Shown piece by piece: positions 45,701 through 56,042 of a stretch of 64,000 nucleotides of DNA. Made by a program: the position numbers and the translations under genes. The stretch comes from Lichina pygmaea. Its lineage: Eukaryota; Ascomycota; Lichinomycetes; Lichinales; Lichinaceae. Below the pieces are notes generated by a model. It was not told the DNA's origin, made no database searches, and worked only from the letters and a program-made list of their open reading frames with translations. The stretch spans positions 2,232,001 through 2,296,000 of the forward strand of contig OY730175.1 in NCBI GenBank assembly GCA_963422465.1. The letters run 5' to 3'. The stretch's first letter is position 1; every line of letters starts with the position of its first letter.

Positions 45701-46440
45701 CGCAGATGTGGCGCAGATAGCCGAGGAAAGCAATCGTCTGCAGCGTCTTCCCGAGGCCCATCTCGTCGGCCAGGATGCCCGAAATACCATTCTCGTGCAG
45801 CGATATCAGCCAGTTCAACCCGGCAACCTGATAGTCTCGCATCTCGCCGTTCTGCACGAACGCTGGAGAGTCCCGGAAGGCGGTCTCGGCCGAGCCGCCT
45901 TGCTCTCCGTCCTTGAGGAGCTCGTCGTCCTCCTCCTGCTCGGTGCGCCGAAGACGATTGCCGGCCGCGCCACCGGCGCGTTTTCGTCCTTTCTTGAACT
46001 TTTCGGCATCTTCGCGGTCCTGTCGGTCGATCTCTGCGATGATGTCCTTAACACGCGGGTTCGGACTGAACTCGATAAAATGGCGGAACAGGTCTGTTAG
46101 ACCCAGGAGATAGCGGAATCTACGGATGGAATCATCCTCCTGCAGTGCACGGAGCGATCAGTCTTGAACAGCAACCGATGGGACGTAGAGTCATACCTTT
46201 GACGCGTCCAATCTGTTGTGTTTCTTGCCGAGCGCCTTCTTCCTCGACGCCGTCGCTTCTGACCGTTGCTGCCGGCCGTCTGCCTGCGGCGAGGTCTCCG
46301 AGTCACTGTTCGCGGCAGTATCTGGATGTTTATCCGACTCCTACAGGCGATTAGCTTACCTTTTGCTCACGGCCACGCTGAAGGTCTGCACTCACGCTCG
46401 TCATTGACATATCGTCCGGCTTGACGGCGCCTTGCGCCAT
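42792..46440 (-). CDS. isw1: ISWI-type chromatin remodeling ATPase
   Basis: Six exons: 46440-46396, 46340-46197, 46139-45453, 45386-45092, 45018-43031, 42929-42792. Introns are 55, 57, 66, 73 and 101 bp. Total 3297 nt, 1098 aa, normal for ISWI. The N-terminus has [22 protein letters not shown] (about 64-85). The ATPase has [11 protein letters not shown] (about 185-195), DEAH at 291-294 split by an intron between DE and [16 protein letters not shown], and [14 protein letters not shown]-terminal HAND ([14 protein letters not shown]), SANT ([20 protein letters not shown]) and SLIDE ([19 protein letters not shown]) domains identify ISWI. It slides and spaces nucleosomes; ISW1 versus ISW2 orthology is not decided. 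The last small exon ([14 protein letters not shown]...KSKKKGKK) is basic. Confidence 0.93.
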
Positions 46441-46703
46441 GCTGTGTCAAAGCCGGTTGAAGCGCCAGGAGCGCGGACAGGTGGTTGTCGAGTGATCTAT
46501 GTGGCGGAGGAAGTACCGTATCGTCAAGGAAGAAGAGAGAGTTGGATGGAAGAGAGCTGTGCCATGGGGCTAAATATTAAGATCGTCGACGACTAAGCAC
46601 CACCGTTCTTCGCGATCTATTGATTGTCGCGTATCAACCATTGTCCGGCTACTGTATTACGAGTACCGGTACTCCGTACGTATGTACGAAAGGTGCGTAT
46701 GTC
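46441..46703. promoter_or_regulatory. ISWI upstream region
   Basis: 263 bp between the ISWI start and a MITE-like element. A palindromic GTACCGGTACTCCGTACG stretch lies at about 46663-46680. Confidence 0.4.
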
Positions 46704-47218
46704 CATTTCAGATGTAGTGCGGCCGTAGAAATTTTGGTAGCCTCATGACTTTTTGGTGGTGAGTCTATAATAGTGAGAATTTTCAGTTTGTCGACATCTT
46801 CTCTCAACCTATGCACAACATGACAAAGAGATACTAATCGATTGGAGAGCAGATCCATGTGCTTTCTCTGGCAGAAGATACATAGCCATCCATACACCCA
46901 CATTACAGAGATCACTGGCATGTCAAAGTCACAGATCACACACCTTCAAAAAAAAAGCCTGAGAACAAGGCTTCAACCTGAAGGATTCCCAGCAATAAAA
47001 GGATGAAGACATGCAGGATGCACCTAAGAGTGGTCATCCTAGGCTATACCAGGTTATTGGGTGTAGTTATTGACCTTGTCTATAAGTTCAGTTCCTACAT
47101 TCTCATCAAGCAAGGACACTGAGGACGGGGACTTAGGCGTATCATACAGAATTTTGACTCAATGTATTAAAAGTCATAAGACCAACAAAAATTTCTCGGC
47201 CGCACTACATCTGAAATG
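46704..47218. mobile_element. MITE-like element with terminal inverted repeats
   Basis: Inverted termini beginning CATTTCAGATGTAGTGC and continuing GGCCG then AGAAATTTT. The left copy (46704-46738) and the inverted right copy (47181-47218) are near-identical over about 35 bp with a small indel. It is about 515 bp long, AT-rich, with no transposase domain. The GCGGCCGAGAAATTTT-like termini suggest a non-autonomous Tc1/mariner-type DNA transposon (inference). Outer ends and target duplication are uncertain because weaker inverted similarity continues outward (GTACGAA). Confidence 0.7.
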
Positions 47219-47764
47219 AACCTTCGTACGGTATGGGGAATGCCGAATTTCTAAAAGCCGAACAAAAAGATTTGGACTGGGAAATTTCTGATTGGTTCTT
47301 GTCTCCGAGCACCGGCCCGGTCGATCTCAAAGCTTACTCGTACGCGACTTTCGGGTGGGATTATATAAGCAAGCCTCATGATGTCGGATTACATCAGCCG
47401 TTACCGCTTCCATCAAATTGGTTCGTACAAACGTACGGGTCGGCCATGCCCTTCCCTTATGAACTTACCACTATTTCCCGCACGCACCCAATTTCTCTGT
47501 ATCCGAGTTGCCCTTCTCAAAATTTGAGATCACTCTTTTAGTCAGGCATAGACCACCGACCGGTCCTCCGGGACGACCTCTACTATCACCTCCTCGTCCG
47601 CTTTCAGCCTTCCCAGACATCTTCTACATCGCCCAGCCGCGGATCTAGGGCGTCAACGTAACACTGTGTGGGTACCTAACCAGCCGGTGGACCTGAGCTT
47701 GCCCGTTCGGTCGCACCGTCACTAACTCTCGAGGCTTAGGTGACTGCGGCATTCGATCTCGAGG
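47219..47764. other. Intergenic, one unrecognised open frame
   Basis: 546 bp between the MITE and the HAPSTR1-like gene. A 102-codon frame at 47233-47541 (plus, MGNAEFLKAEQKDLDW) has no recognisable motif and lies against the transposon edge. I do not call it a gene. Confidence 0.35.
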
Positions 47765-48619
47765 ATGGACTCTATGCGGAGCCTCAACAGCTCACTTCCA
47801 GCCGCCCGTTCTGCAGGCCCTCCAGAACAGCTTCTGCAGGCCTTTCGAGCAGCGGCGTTATCTGTCACGAACCTCTACAAGACAGCTGCGTCAGAGCAGT
47901 CTCCGGCTCGACACTCGGGATACCAGGACGCACTGGAGGATTTGAACGCCTTCCTCGACGCTGAACATATTGGCTTGGGTGATGGAGAGGGCTGGCGGGT
48001 CCGACAGTGGGCGGCCGAGAAGCTCGACGTCGGACACGTCGGCCGGCCGGTGTCGGCTCGTGGCGACAGCGACGACGAGAAGGCGGACAGCGAGAGGGGT
48101 CGGAGCTCTTCGCCAGTAGCTCCACCGGAGTGCAGTAGAAGCGTTGCAGCAGAGAATCATGGCCAGCAGCCGACGAGCGCGACATCATCAAGACATGCCG
48201 CTGCGTCTTCGTCCATTGCAGCTCGAACGGAAGATCACTCCCCGACGCCGCCAGAATTCCTGTTCAGGTCAGCGCTACCAATGCCCAAAGGGCAAGAAGT
48301 CGAGATGGTCAGCCAGGACCATGATACACCAGGCGTCGCACAGCATCGTCGGAAAGATGGCTGCTTCTCTCCGACACCGAGCAACAAGAGCGGGCCATCG
48401 GTCAGGTTTGAGGTCGGAACCCGCGCCGCTCGGCATCGACACGGCTCAGGCAACAGCAGGATAACGGCGCGAGGGACAGCGAACCTCGGCGCCGGCGCGG
48501 GTCTCAAACGAAAACTTCCATACAGCGAGTTCTTCGAGCTAGCCGGCATTGGGAACATCCGCGAGGTCTTTGGCAACAGCGCCAAGCGAGGGCGTTTTGG
48601 ACGGGAGTCATCGGAATAG
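47765..48619 (+). CDS. HAPSTR1/C16orf72-like protein (TAPR1/DUF4588 family)
   Basis: Single exon, 284 aa, starting MDSMRSLNSSLPA. Residues about 20-85 carry AALSVTNLYKTAASEQS, GYQDALEDLNAFLD and GLGDGEGWRVRQWA, matching the pattern of the small conserved domain of HAPSTR1 (AAxAVTNLYKES, then a GYQ segment), a nuclear stress-response regulator in animals. The rest is Ser/Arg-rich and likely disordered, then a conserved-looking C-terminal end GLKRKLPYSEFFELAGI. Function in fungi is unknown. The family assignment rests on remembered motif wording. Confidence 0.65.
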   Translation: MDSMRSLNSSLPAARSAGPPEQLLQAFRAAALSVTNLYKTAASEQSPARHSGYQDALEDLNAFLDAEHIGLGDGEGWRVRQWAAEKLDVGHVGRPVSARGDSDDEKADSERGRSSSPVAPPECSRSVAAENHGQQPTSATSSRHAAASSSIAARTEDHSPTPPEFLFRSALPMPKGQEVEMVSQDHDTPGVAQHRRKDGCFSPTPSNKSGPSVRFEVGTRAARHRHGSGNSRITARGTANLGAGAGLKRKLPYSEFFELAGIGNIREVFGNSAKRGRFGRESSE

Positions 48620-49064
48620 CACCTCATCTTTGTGGATAGCGTTAATGTGCCGCGGGTGCTCCTTGACGCGGGGAGCTCCCAGACGACGTCACGATCAGCA
48701 TCCAGCATAGGCGGGCGTTTTGCTCATATCGCTATATATCGGTCCACATCGGCTATCATACAGCCACATGGACGGCTCTATGCCGGAACGGCGGACGAAT
48801 CCACGGTCTCTTTCTCTTTCGCCAGCTATCGTTGGGTCCTCACGATGCATGGGTTCGGTCCAGGGCCAGGCTAGAGCGTGAGCCTCGTCTAATGTGCCCG
48901 CCAAGGGTCGGCACAGACCCTCTGCAAGGCTTATTGGCCCCGGCGCAAGCGGGCGCTCTAGATGTACTTTCTTTCGAGCCTGCAACGTCCTCGTGGATGA
49001 GCGAACGTAAAGCCCCAGACAACGGCTGATATGATCCTGTCCCAAGCCACCTACATGGACCGAC
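48620..49064. other. Intergenic, convergent
   Basis: 445 bp between the HAPSTR1-like and DMAC1-like genes. No feature supported. Confidence 0.45.
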
Positions 49065-49466
49065 TCAACTGATTGCTCGCCACAAGCCCACGCCAACCAA
49101 GGTAGCCCCCAAGGCCGAGATGCCGAATCTGCGGGACTTCATCCCGAACCTCGACCCGCTCTTCAGTATCTCCGCTTCACGCACTCGCAGCTGGTATCGA
49201 CCCGAAAGGTAGCTGTAGGCGCCGAGTCCGACGAAGGCAGATGCTCCTACTCAAGGACAGTGAACGGTTACCGACATGGCATCCGAGTATGGTCCTGCCG
49301 AGCGTCCGGCGGTAGGCCAAGAGGCAGGAGACGAGTGAGGTGACGGTGAGGGGTTTGTACCGATAATTCGACATGGAAGACAGTCATCTCGTCGTTCTGC
49401 TGCGAGTAGATCGCGCAGCCTCTCTGGCTGCTCGGAGCGGTCCGCCGATGGCTGGGGGCTAGACAT
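49065..49466 (-). CDS. Small membrane protein, DMAC1/TMEM261-like (DUF4536)
   Basis: Two exons, 49466-49361 and 49246-49065, with a 114-bp intron (GTACAA..GAGTAG). Total 288 nt, 95 aa. The exons read MSSPQPSADRSEQPERL, RDDCLPCRIIG, then after the splice ASAFVGLGAYSYLSG, a charged loop (REAEILKSG), and FGISALGATLVGVGLW. The D-C-L-x-C-R-x-I-G motif followed by two short membrane segments is the hallmark of the DUF4536 family, which includes the mitochondrial complex I assembly factor DMAC1 in animals. An alternative start 21 codons upstream (49529) is possible. It is divergent from APM3, 233 bp away. Confidence 0.72.
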
Positions 49467-49699
49467 GTTTTTGACGATGGGGGTGGAGGAGAGCTGGAAT
49501 TGATGCTCGTTGGATACAAGCAACTTCACGTGATTAGAAATCGATCTTATGTCATCAGTAACATATCATGTGACTTTAAAACACATGATGCAATAAATCA
49601 CGTGTGCTATGAGAGCGTGCTATTCAAAACTTTTGGTCAAGTCTAAGCAGCCCCTGATCGAGGCAAGCCCCGCGCTTCCCAAATCGGCAAGCGTCCAAG
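49467..49699. promoter_or_regulatory. Divergent promoter region, DMAC1-like / APM3
   Basis: 233 bp, with repeated CATGTGA/CACGTGA-like words (about 49524-49603: TTCACGTGATT, CATGTGAC, ATCACGTGTG), E-box-like sites that could bind bHLH factors (inference). Confidence 0.4.
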
Positions 49700-51597
49700 A
49701 TGAGAGCAAGCATCGAAGCCGTCTACATCTACAACCAACATAAGTAAGGTGCCATTGGCTTGCAAGCTCCGTCTCTGCGCAACACGCTCTGACAACTAAA
49801 TCTAGCGCTCCTATCCTACAACATGTCTATCGATCTCGGCCTCCGACGGCGGCGGACCTCATCGTCCAATATCTGGCGCAGCCGACGCCTCGAGCTCCGC
49901 TGACATACCTCCCGAATGCGTCGCCGCCGACCATTGTCCTCTCCATCCTCCATTCGCGCATGCTCTTCCTGTCCCCGGTGTCAGTGGACACCGAGCCGTT
50001 GCTGGTGCTCGAGTTCTTGCATCGAGTCGTCGACGTCTTGGAGGACTTCTTCGGCGCGCCGCTGCTGGAAAGCAAGATCGAAAATGGCTACGACATCGTC
50101 GCCCAGTTGCTCGGCGAGATGTGCGACGCCGGCGCCGTCAGCAACACCGAACCGAACGTCCTGAGAGACGTCGTGGACGTGCCCGGCTGGGTCGGCAAGC
50201 TTCTTGGTGGGGTCGGGCTGCCGGGGTACGCCACCCGTCACGGGAGCCGATGCGGGTGACACCGTGAGTCTGACGGCACTGGCAGCTCCTCGAACCTGAC
50301 GCCGGCGAGCGGGTCGCTGGCGGTGTCAAACTCGAGTCTGGCCGCCCAGACGTCAGCGTCGCAGCTCCCGTGGCGCCGTGCCAACGTCCGGCACACGTCC
50401 AACGAGCTGTACGTCGACGTCATCGAGTCGCTGTCGGTGATACTGGCACCGTCGGGACGGCCGCTGTCGGCCTTCGCCCACGGCACAGTCGTATTCACGT
50501 CAAAGATCTCGGGCGTGCCTGATCTGCTTCTGGTGCTGTCGACATTGGCCGGTGGCCAGGCGCATCTCGACCGGATCGTCGAGCTGCCCGTCTTCCATCC
50601 TTGCGTGCGTCTGGCGCGATGGCGTGAGAAGCCCGGAGAGCTGAGCTTTGTCCCTCCAGACGGCAAGTTCGTGCTCGCCGGCTACGAGGTCGACCTGCTG
50701 CCTCCGACCTCCGGCAGCAGTCTCGCGAAGCTGCAGCTGCCGGCGTCGATCGAGGTTCGAACCGGCCTCGGTCCGACGGCGACCGAGTTCGAAGTCCGTC
50801 TGACGCTCTCGAACACCTTCCCCGGGGCCGGCTCGTCGTCGTCGTCGTCATCGGCGGGCGGCGGTGGCAGCGGTGCGGGAAACGGCATGTCTCGACCGTC
50901 AGCACTCCGAGCTGGGAGTGGTATCGGCGCTCGTCTGGGCGCATCCTCGCCGGCGTTCGGGCCGAGTTCCAGCTCGCCGACTCTCGAAGACGTCGTCGTG
51001 TCCATCCCGATCCCGCCCGGAGTGCGCAACATCACGGACCTGCGTGCCAGCCGGGGCGAGGCACACTACATGGCCGCAGATGGCGCGGTCGAGTGGAGGA
51101 TATCGTCGAAAGACACCGCATACCTGACCAAGAACGTGTCCGCTACCCTCCGCTGCACCGTCATCGGACATCGGACCGACGACGACGGACACAGCGCGGG
51201 GGCGGAAGCCGATTCTCAACAACATGATGGCTTCAACATGGCTAGGACGACGTACTCCTACGACGACGACACAGCAGACGCCGAGGTCACGCCGTACCAA
51301 AACGTCGAGCCCGTCCGTCAATTGCCTTCCACTGAGGTCTCTCGATCCCAGTCCCAGTCTCAATCTCAGTCTCGATCTCAGTCTCCTTCCCGCAAAAAGA
51401 CCCAGAGCACGGCGCGGCTGATGCCGTCGAGCGCGTGCGTCTCGTTCGCGGTCAAGGGCTGGTTGGCGAGCGGCATCAAGGTCGAGAGCCTGACGCTGCA
51501 GCCGCGCACGAGCAGAGGCATCGGCGACGGCATCCGGCCGTACAAGGGCGTCAAGTATCTGACCGTCAGTCGCGGAGGGATCGAGATTCGTTGTTGA
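49700..51597 (+). CDS. APM3: AP-3 complex medium (mu) subunit
   Basis: Three exons: 49700-49743, 49806-50225, 50286-51597. Introns are 62 and 60 bp. Total 1776 nt, 591 aa. The first exon, MRASIEAVYIYNQH, is the start of the longin-like domain and continues APILQHVYRSRPP. The second intron removes an in-frame TGA at 50257 and joins VGLPG to a Ser-rich linker. The mu homology domain begins PWRRANVRHTSNELYVDVIE, continues TSKISGVPDLLL, LSFVPPDGKFVLAGY and DAAYLTKN-like wording, and ends VKYLTVSRGGIEIRC. AP-3 mu binds YxxPhi cargo signals for Golgi/endosome-to-vacuole transport. A Ser/Gly run (about 50836-50880) and an (SQ)n/(SR)n run (about 51347-51395) are low-complexity insertions. Confidence 0.93.
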
Positions 51598-51810
51598 CGT
51601 TATACGCTCGTACGCTAGACTTTTGCTAATTCCATCAGTTCTCCTTCTCCTCTTTCGTCTTGATACTCTCATGGTAGAGGGCTGTGATAGTAGGCTACCG
51701 TCATGATAAGCACAAGTCTCTTTTCAAAAGGTAACATCCCCACCCCCAGGCCCTCCCTCCTCTTCCTCAAAAAAACAATTTTTTTTTCTCAAAAAGGAAA
51801 GACTGGGGTG

Positions 51811-51933
51811 GAGGCAGGACCAGACTCGAACGGAGAAGGGGGAAGGGGTTTTTGATTTACCTCGTAATAATGGTACTTAGACCATTAGGCCACCCAGGGC
51901 CAGGGTGGTGGGGCCCGGCCCACCACCCATGGA
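51811..51933 (-). mobile_element. tRNA-derived SINE-like unit, copy 1
   Basis: Minus strand. Box A TGGCCTAATGG (51882-51892) and box B GTTCGAGTC (51823-51831) fit the Pol III internal-promoter consensus, but the tRNA stems do not fold properly. T-runs lie downstream at 51775-51795. The similarity with copy 2 extends beyond the tRNA-like part into CCACCACCCTGGCCCTGGG-like sequence upstream, as in a dispersed repeat. Confidence 0.55.
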
Positions 51934-52349
51934 TGGTGAGGCCGGTGGGTCGGATATATGAAGCATCTGACTGAATTGGATGGGACTTGATTTGGCGCAG
52001 AGGCGCACAGGGGGTAACAGGCATAATCATGTCTCTGTCGGATGGACCATGTTCACCAGTATAGAGACACCTGCTTATTGATCTTCTGTACCGGGCGATC
52101 CGACGATGTTTTCAAGCAGAAAGTCCGACAGGTAGAGCATGAGCGAGACGACAAAGCATGAAAGGTGACGACATCAACGCTACATACAGATGATCTTTGT
52201 GGACTATGCGTATACTTAGCTAGACAGCTGTTGTAGGTGTGACGCGTACAGTACGTACGGACGTACTCCGTACAGTATAAGGGTGCACTTCTCCAAACCA
52301 GTGTCCTTCCCAAAAAAATCCAACAAGAAAAAAAAAAAAAGCAAAGGAG

Positions 52350-52459
52350 GGGAGGCCGGACTCGAACAGAGGAGGAGTTGGATTTACCTTGTGAAAATGG
52401 TACTCGGACCATTAGGCCACCCAGGGCCAGGGTGGTGGGACCCGGCCCACCACCCATGG
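52350..52459 (-). mobile_element. tRNA-derived SINE-like unit, copy 2
   Basis: Same orientation and wording as copy 1. Box A at 52409-52419, box B at 52359-52367, followed in sense by a 13-T run (52328-52340), a good Pol III terminator. The anticodon-loop equivalent differs between copies, so these are not two copies of one functional tRNA gene. Confidence 0.55.
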
Positions 52460-53432
52460 AGGCAGTTGCGGGAGTGTTAAGTATATATTCGATTGGGCTC
52501 TGGGGGTACGTAGGGGACTGGTGGGAGGGGGAGGGGGGAGGGAAAAGGGGTATGGAGGAAAAGGGGGACTATCTGGTGACTAAGCAGTCTACCGTACCGG
52601 TACCGTACTGTTGAGCAAGCAGTGGGTGTCAAACAAAGGTAATGAGACACGCCCGCACTGCTTGAACGGAGAAGATTTGTGATACTCGTACGTAACATAC
52701 GGAGTACATGGTCGCGATACCGTACCATTGCCCGCCTCATACGCACGTACAGTACCTATCAGCACTCTACGTACTCCGTGCTGTACAGTATGCGGGGTTG
52801 AGGGAGATCACAAGTGCTGGGCTTGTCCACTTTGGAAGGGTACCGGTACGTATGTACTACAGTGCGTCTTGGAACTCCTCTCGCAGGTCTTTTCTCCCAC
52901 GTAGCCTTACCACAGTTGCGCTGCGCTCGCTGTTCTTCAACTCCCAGACAGCTACGTAAGTACTGTACAAGGACAAGAGTACACGCTCTCGCTCTTCGTC
53001 TCCGACAGTCAATACTTCCGTACAGGGTACCCTCTTGCAGCAGTGTTTCTGTTCCCCCCCCCGGCGTGGCAGTCTGTCTTCAGAGGCGCGCTTGTATTCA
53101 GACATGCATTCACTTCAAAATCAGGTTTGTTTTTCACAACACTTAGGCAAGAAGCCTGGGAGGAAGGGAGAGGGTGAGAGAGGGAGGAGTCGACAATGTA
53201 CATATATGAAAGTCATGTTGGCCGTTGACTGGTTTTTTCTTTCCAGGGAAGGTAGGGAGAAGAGAGACAGGAAGGGAAGAGAAGGCAGCTAGAGAAAGAA
53301 GAAAAGCGACTCTCCACCAGCTCGATACACCAGTCTCCGTTTGAAACAACATCAAGGTCAAGCATCCAGCATCCGGCGTCCAGCATCCAACATCTCACTC
53401 AAGAGAGCAAGACAGTGACAGAGGGACAAAGA

Positions 53433-54424
53433 CTATTTTATTTTATTTTATTCTTACTCTGATTTGGCTGGTGAGCCATGCAGAACTTCTAGATATATGC
53501 TTGTTTTCTCAGAAAACCTTTAAAGGAATAAAAACTAAGACTTGGGTAAGACTAGGGAAATATCTGCAAGAATATATAGTGTCTGAAGAGAATAGAAATC
53601 ACAGAGATAGGAGACTTTCTGGCAAGAGTTTGTGTGCTAAGTTGAACTGGTCTAGTCTTTTCAAAGACATAAACCAGAGAAGAAATTCTTTAAGCACTTT
53701 AGGCTTTTGAAGTAAAGAAGAGAAATTGTAGGAAAGAAAAATAGCTTGCTGTCTTTGAGTAAGAAACTTATTACAAAAGAAAGTGATATGTTGGGCAGTC
53801 TCTTCTCCAAAACCACAGGAACATAAAGAAGATTGGAAGTCTGGAACATTTGCTCTGAAAAGAAAGCTGGCTAGTCCTATTCTTGCTGATAGAATCTGCA
53901 AGTAAAGACTAACTTCAGCTTTTCTCAAGTCTTTGAAAACTTTGAGATTTTTCTTTTGGGGTGGTCTGCAAAATAGCTCCCAGACTGGAGAACACTTCTG
54001 ACTGTTTGTCTGCCATCTGGCTTCCCACTCTCTCTGAAACACTTCTTGCAGTTATTTCTTGGAGTAATCTTGGTTAGTGGTTAGTTCTTCTAGCTATCTT
54101 GCTTTCCAGTTAGGTATGACAGTAGACAAAGACTTTGGAGGTGTTCTTAGAGTGGAAACAAAAACTGTGATCTGGGAGAAAAGCTTGTGAAGAAGTGAAG
54201 AGGGAGAATTAAGAGAAAGTATTAGAAAAATAGAAAGATTGTAGGAAAGTTGCTGTTCTGTATTTGAAATAAAGATCAAGAGGTGGTAGGAATAGTTCTT
54301 CTTTAATAAGAAGTTTGGGAGTAGCTTTAAAGATACCTCCTATAGTTTTTAGACACTTAGTCTGGAAAAGATTTAAAGAAGAAATATTAGAAGGTTTTTT
54401 GTGGGAATTGAACCAGACTCCTAC
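53433..54424 (-). mobile_element. Tad-like LINE, 3' fragment (Tad-b), interrupted by Family C
   Basis: Minus strand. The left end is a TTTTA-type tail (53433-53452; A-rich in sense), preceded by the ORF2 C-terminus. Conserved segments are RIGLASFLFRANVPDF and the CCHC motif CSCGFGEETAQHITFFC (within 53599-54042), and further upstream TKCLKTIGG and PPLDLYF-like wording. It is joined at 54424 to a Family C LTR, so the 5' part is displaced. Several stops are present. Confidence 0.75.
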
Positions 54425-54777
54425 TGTGACGAGGCAATGGCAGAGCAGAACTCAAGCCTAACTGATTCAGTAACCTTGACCTGACTTGGCTTGAGACTTG
54501 AGACTTGGATTGATGTACAAGACGAAAGACAAGGAAGGAAGAAAAAAAGAAAAGAAGAGAAGAAGCTGGGGGAGCAGGAGAAGTTCTTATAGGCAGGGGA
54601 TCAGGCAACGGCGGAGCAAACAGGCAACAGTGCAGATGGAACTTCCCGGCAAGGTGCGTGACTTGTGCCAGATATGCAACAAGGCAATGGCAGAGCAAAC
54701 AGGCAACAGTGCAGATGGAGCTTCCCGGCAAGGTGCGTGACTTGTGCCAGATATGCAACTGGGCCAGAACCGTGACA
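54425..54777 (-). repeat. Family C LTR (3')
   Basis: In sense it starts TGTCACGGTTCTGG and ends TGCCTCGTCACA. It is preceded by a polypurine tract (GGAGGGGGG) at the right. It contains two copies of a roughly 60-bp GGCAATGGCAGAGC / TTCCCGGCAAGGTGCG unit. Confidence 0.7.
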
Positions 54778-55439
54778 TTACCCCCCTCCTTCACATGGCG
54801 AACTCCTGTGAGCCTCAGGCCGCTCGTGGGCGTAGTTCCGTGGCCGTGGTTTCCTTGGGTATTTCTCATGGAAGTTGTAGATGGTGTCTTTGGTGTTCTT
54901 TGGTGAGACGGTCAGTGATGACCCAGATGTGCTTGGCACCAGGGAAGCAGGCATCTCTTGACTTGGGCAAGTCAGTAATAAAATCCATAGCCAGATTCTG
55001 CCAATGTTGCTGAGGCACAGGAAGAGACAGCAGCTCTCCTTGGCGATCACAGGCAGGCTTTGCTCAAGAGCAGACATGACAATTCCTGATGTACTGCTGT
55101 ATAATGTTCACTATCTTTGGCTAATAGTACCAACAAGACAGGAGATTGTGGGTCTTGGCAATCTCAGTGTGGCCAGCTATTGCTTGGTCATGGGCTTCTT
55201 GGAACAAGTGTAGGCGTAGCTTATTGTTCTCAGGGATCCAGAGTTGGTTCTTGTAGAAGAGACAGTCATTTTCCAAGCTGCAGTCTGAGAGAGACACTTC
55301 TTGACTGTGCCTGACATTATCCCTTAGCATCTGTGACACTGTTGCCACTGGATCAACTTCAGCAAGGTTGTTATAGGCAGCTTGGATGATGTCTGAAAGA
55401 GGTGCAGCACCAGGTTCAGTGTCAACTGGTGCAGCTTCT
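54778..55439 (-). mobile_element. Family C Ty3/gypsy fragment (integrase)
   Basis: Integrase zinc-binding region (HDQAIAGHTEIAKTH, then CHVC) and catalytic-core segment (LAMDFITDLPKSRD...KHIWVITDRLTK) on the minus strand. It lies directly against the polypurine tract, so the integrase C-terminus appears to be lost. It is cut at 55440 by element A4. A fossil fragment. Confidence 0.7.
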
Positions 55440-56042
55440 TGTTGTAGTCTGTACTGTGCTGTCCTAACTGAGTATAGGATTAAGGGCAAGATGTGGAAGA
55501 CAGGTTGGTTCTCACAGGAGAGGAGTGTCAAGGAGTGTGAAAGAGTTTGGTGGAATGTGGTGGTGGTGACACCTGATCAATGGCTTTGTACAAAAGGATT
55601 GTATTGAAGTAGATCTAGTTGTCTGGATCACAACATGAGTTGAAGATAATTGTTCCATAAGGGAACTATCGCCAGACTATATAGTGCTGGCCTGTCAAGA
55701 CAATCAAGATTGTCTCAACAGTCTTGACGTCAAGACAGGTGAGATTGTCTTGACAGTCCAACCATGTTATACATCCTGTGTTGAGACCAGTGAGATTGTC
55801 TTGACACTTCATGCACACTGTGTCAAGACAGGTGAGATTGTCTTGATACTTCCTGCACCCTGCATCAAGACTGGTGAGATTGTCTTGATACTTTATGCAT
55901 GCTGCGTCAAGCCACCCATGTTTGTCTTGACAGTCACGTGACTCTTTGTCAGTTTGGTCACTTGACTTCCCATGGTGTCCTCTTGCCTGGCCTGCGGCCT
56001 GATTGCTTATAAATAAGTGGCTCCCATCCAGGGATTGTAACA
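55440..56042 (-). repeat. Family A LTR (3' LTR of A4)
   Basis: 603 bp. Same ends and iterons as the left-nest LTRs. It most resembles the A1 5' LTR at its left end (shared AAGGGYRAGATGTGGAAG). Confidence 0.88.

Larger units (their letters stand above)
51598..53432. other. Intergenic between APM3 and the right transposon nest
   Basis: 1.8 kb holding two SINE-like units (separate entries), scattered CGTACTCCGTAC-type palindromes (52261-52274, 52697-52708, 52766-52778), a CATCCAGCAT minisatellite (about 53364-53396) and G/A-rich runs. No gene supported. Confidence 0.5.

Noticed and set aside
45045-46100. Second long plus-strand frame opposite ISWI
   Set aside because: Same shadow effect. It crosses ISWI introns without sense and has no motif.
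47233-47541. Open frame MGNAEFLKAEQKDLDW
   Set aside because: No motif, no homology recalled, and it touches the edge of a MITE-like element. Too weak to call a gene.
50226-50285. In-frame TGA that would truncate APM3
   Set aside because: A 60-bp intron with GTACGC donor, CTGACGG branch and GGCAG acceptor removes it and keeps the frame and the expected mu-subunit wording.
51820-51892. Genuine tRNA genes at 51.8 and 52.4 kb
   Set aside because: Box A and box B are good, but the T-stem and anticodon stem do not pair and the similarity extends past tRNA limits, so SINE-like or pseudo-tRNA is preferred.
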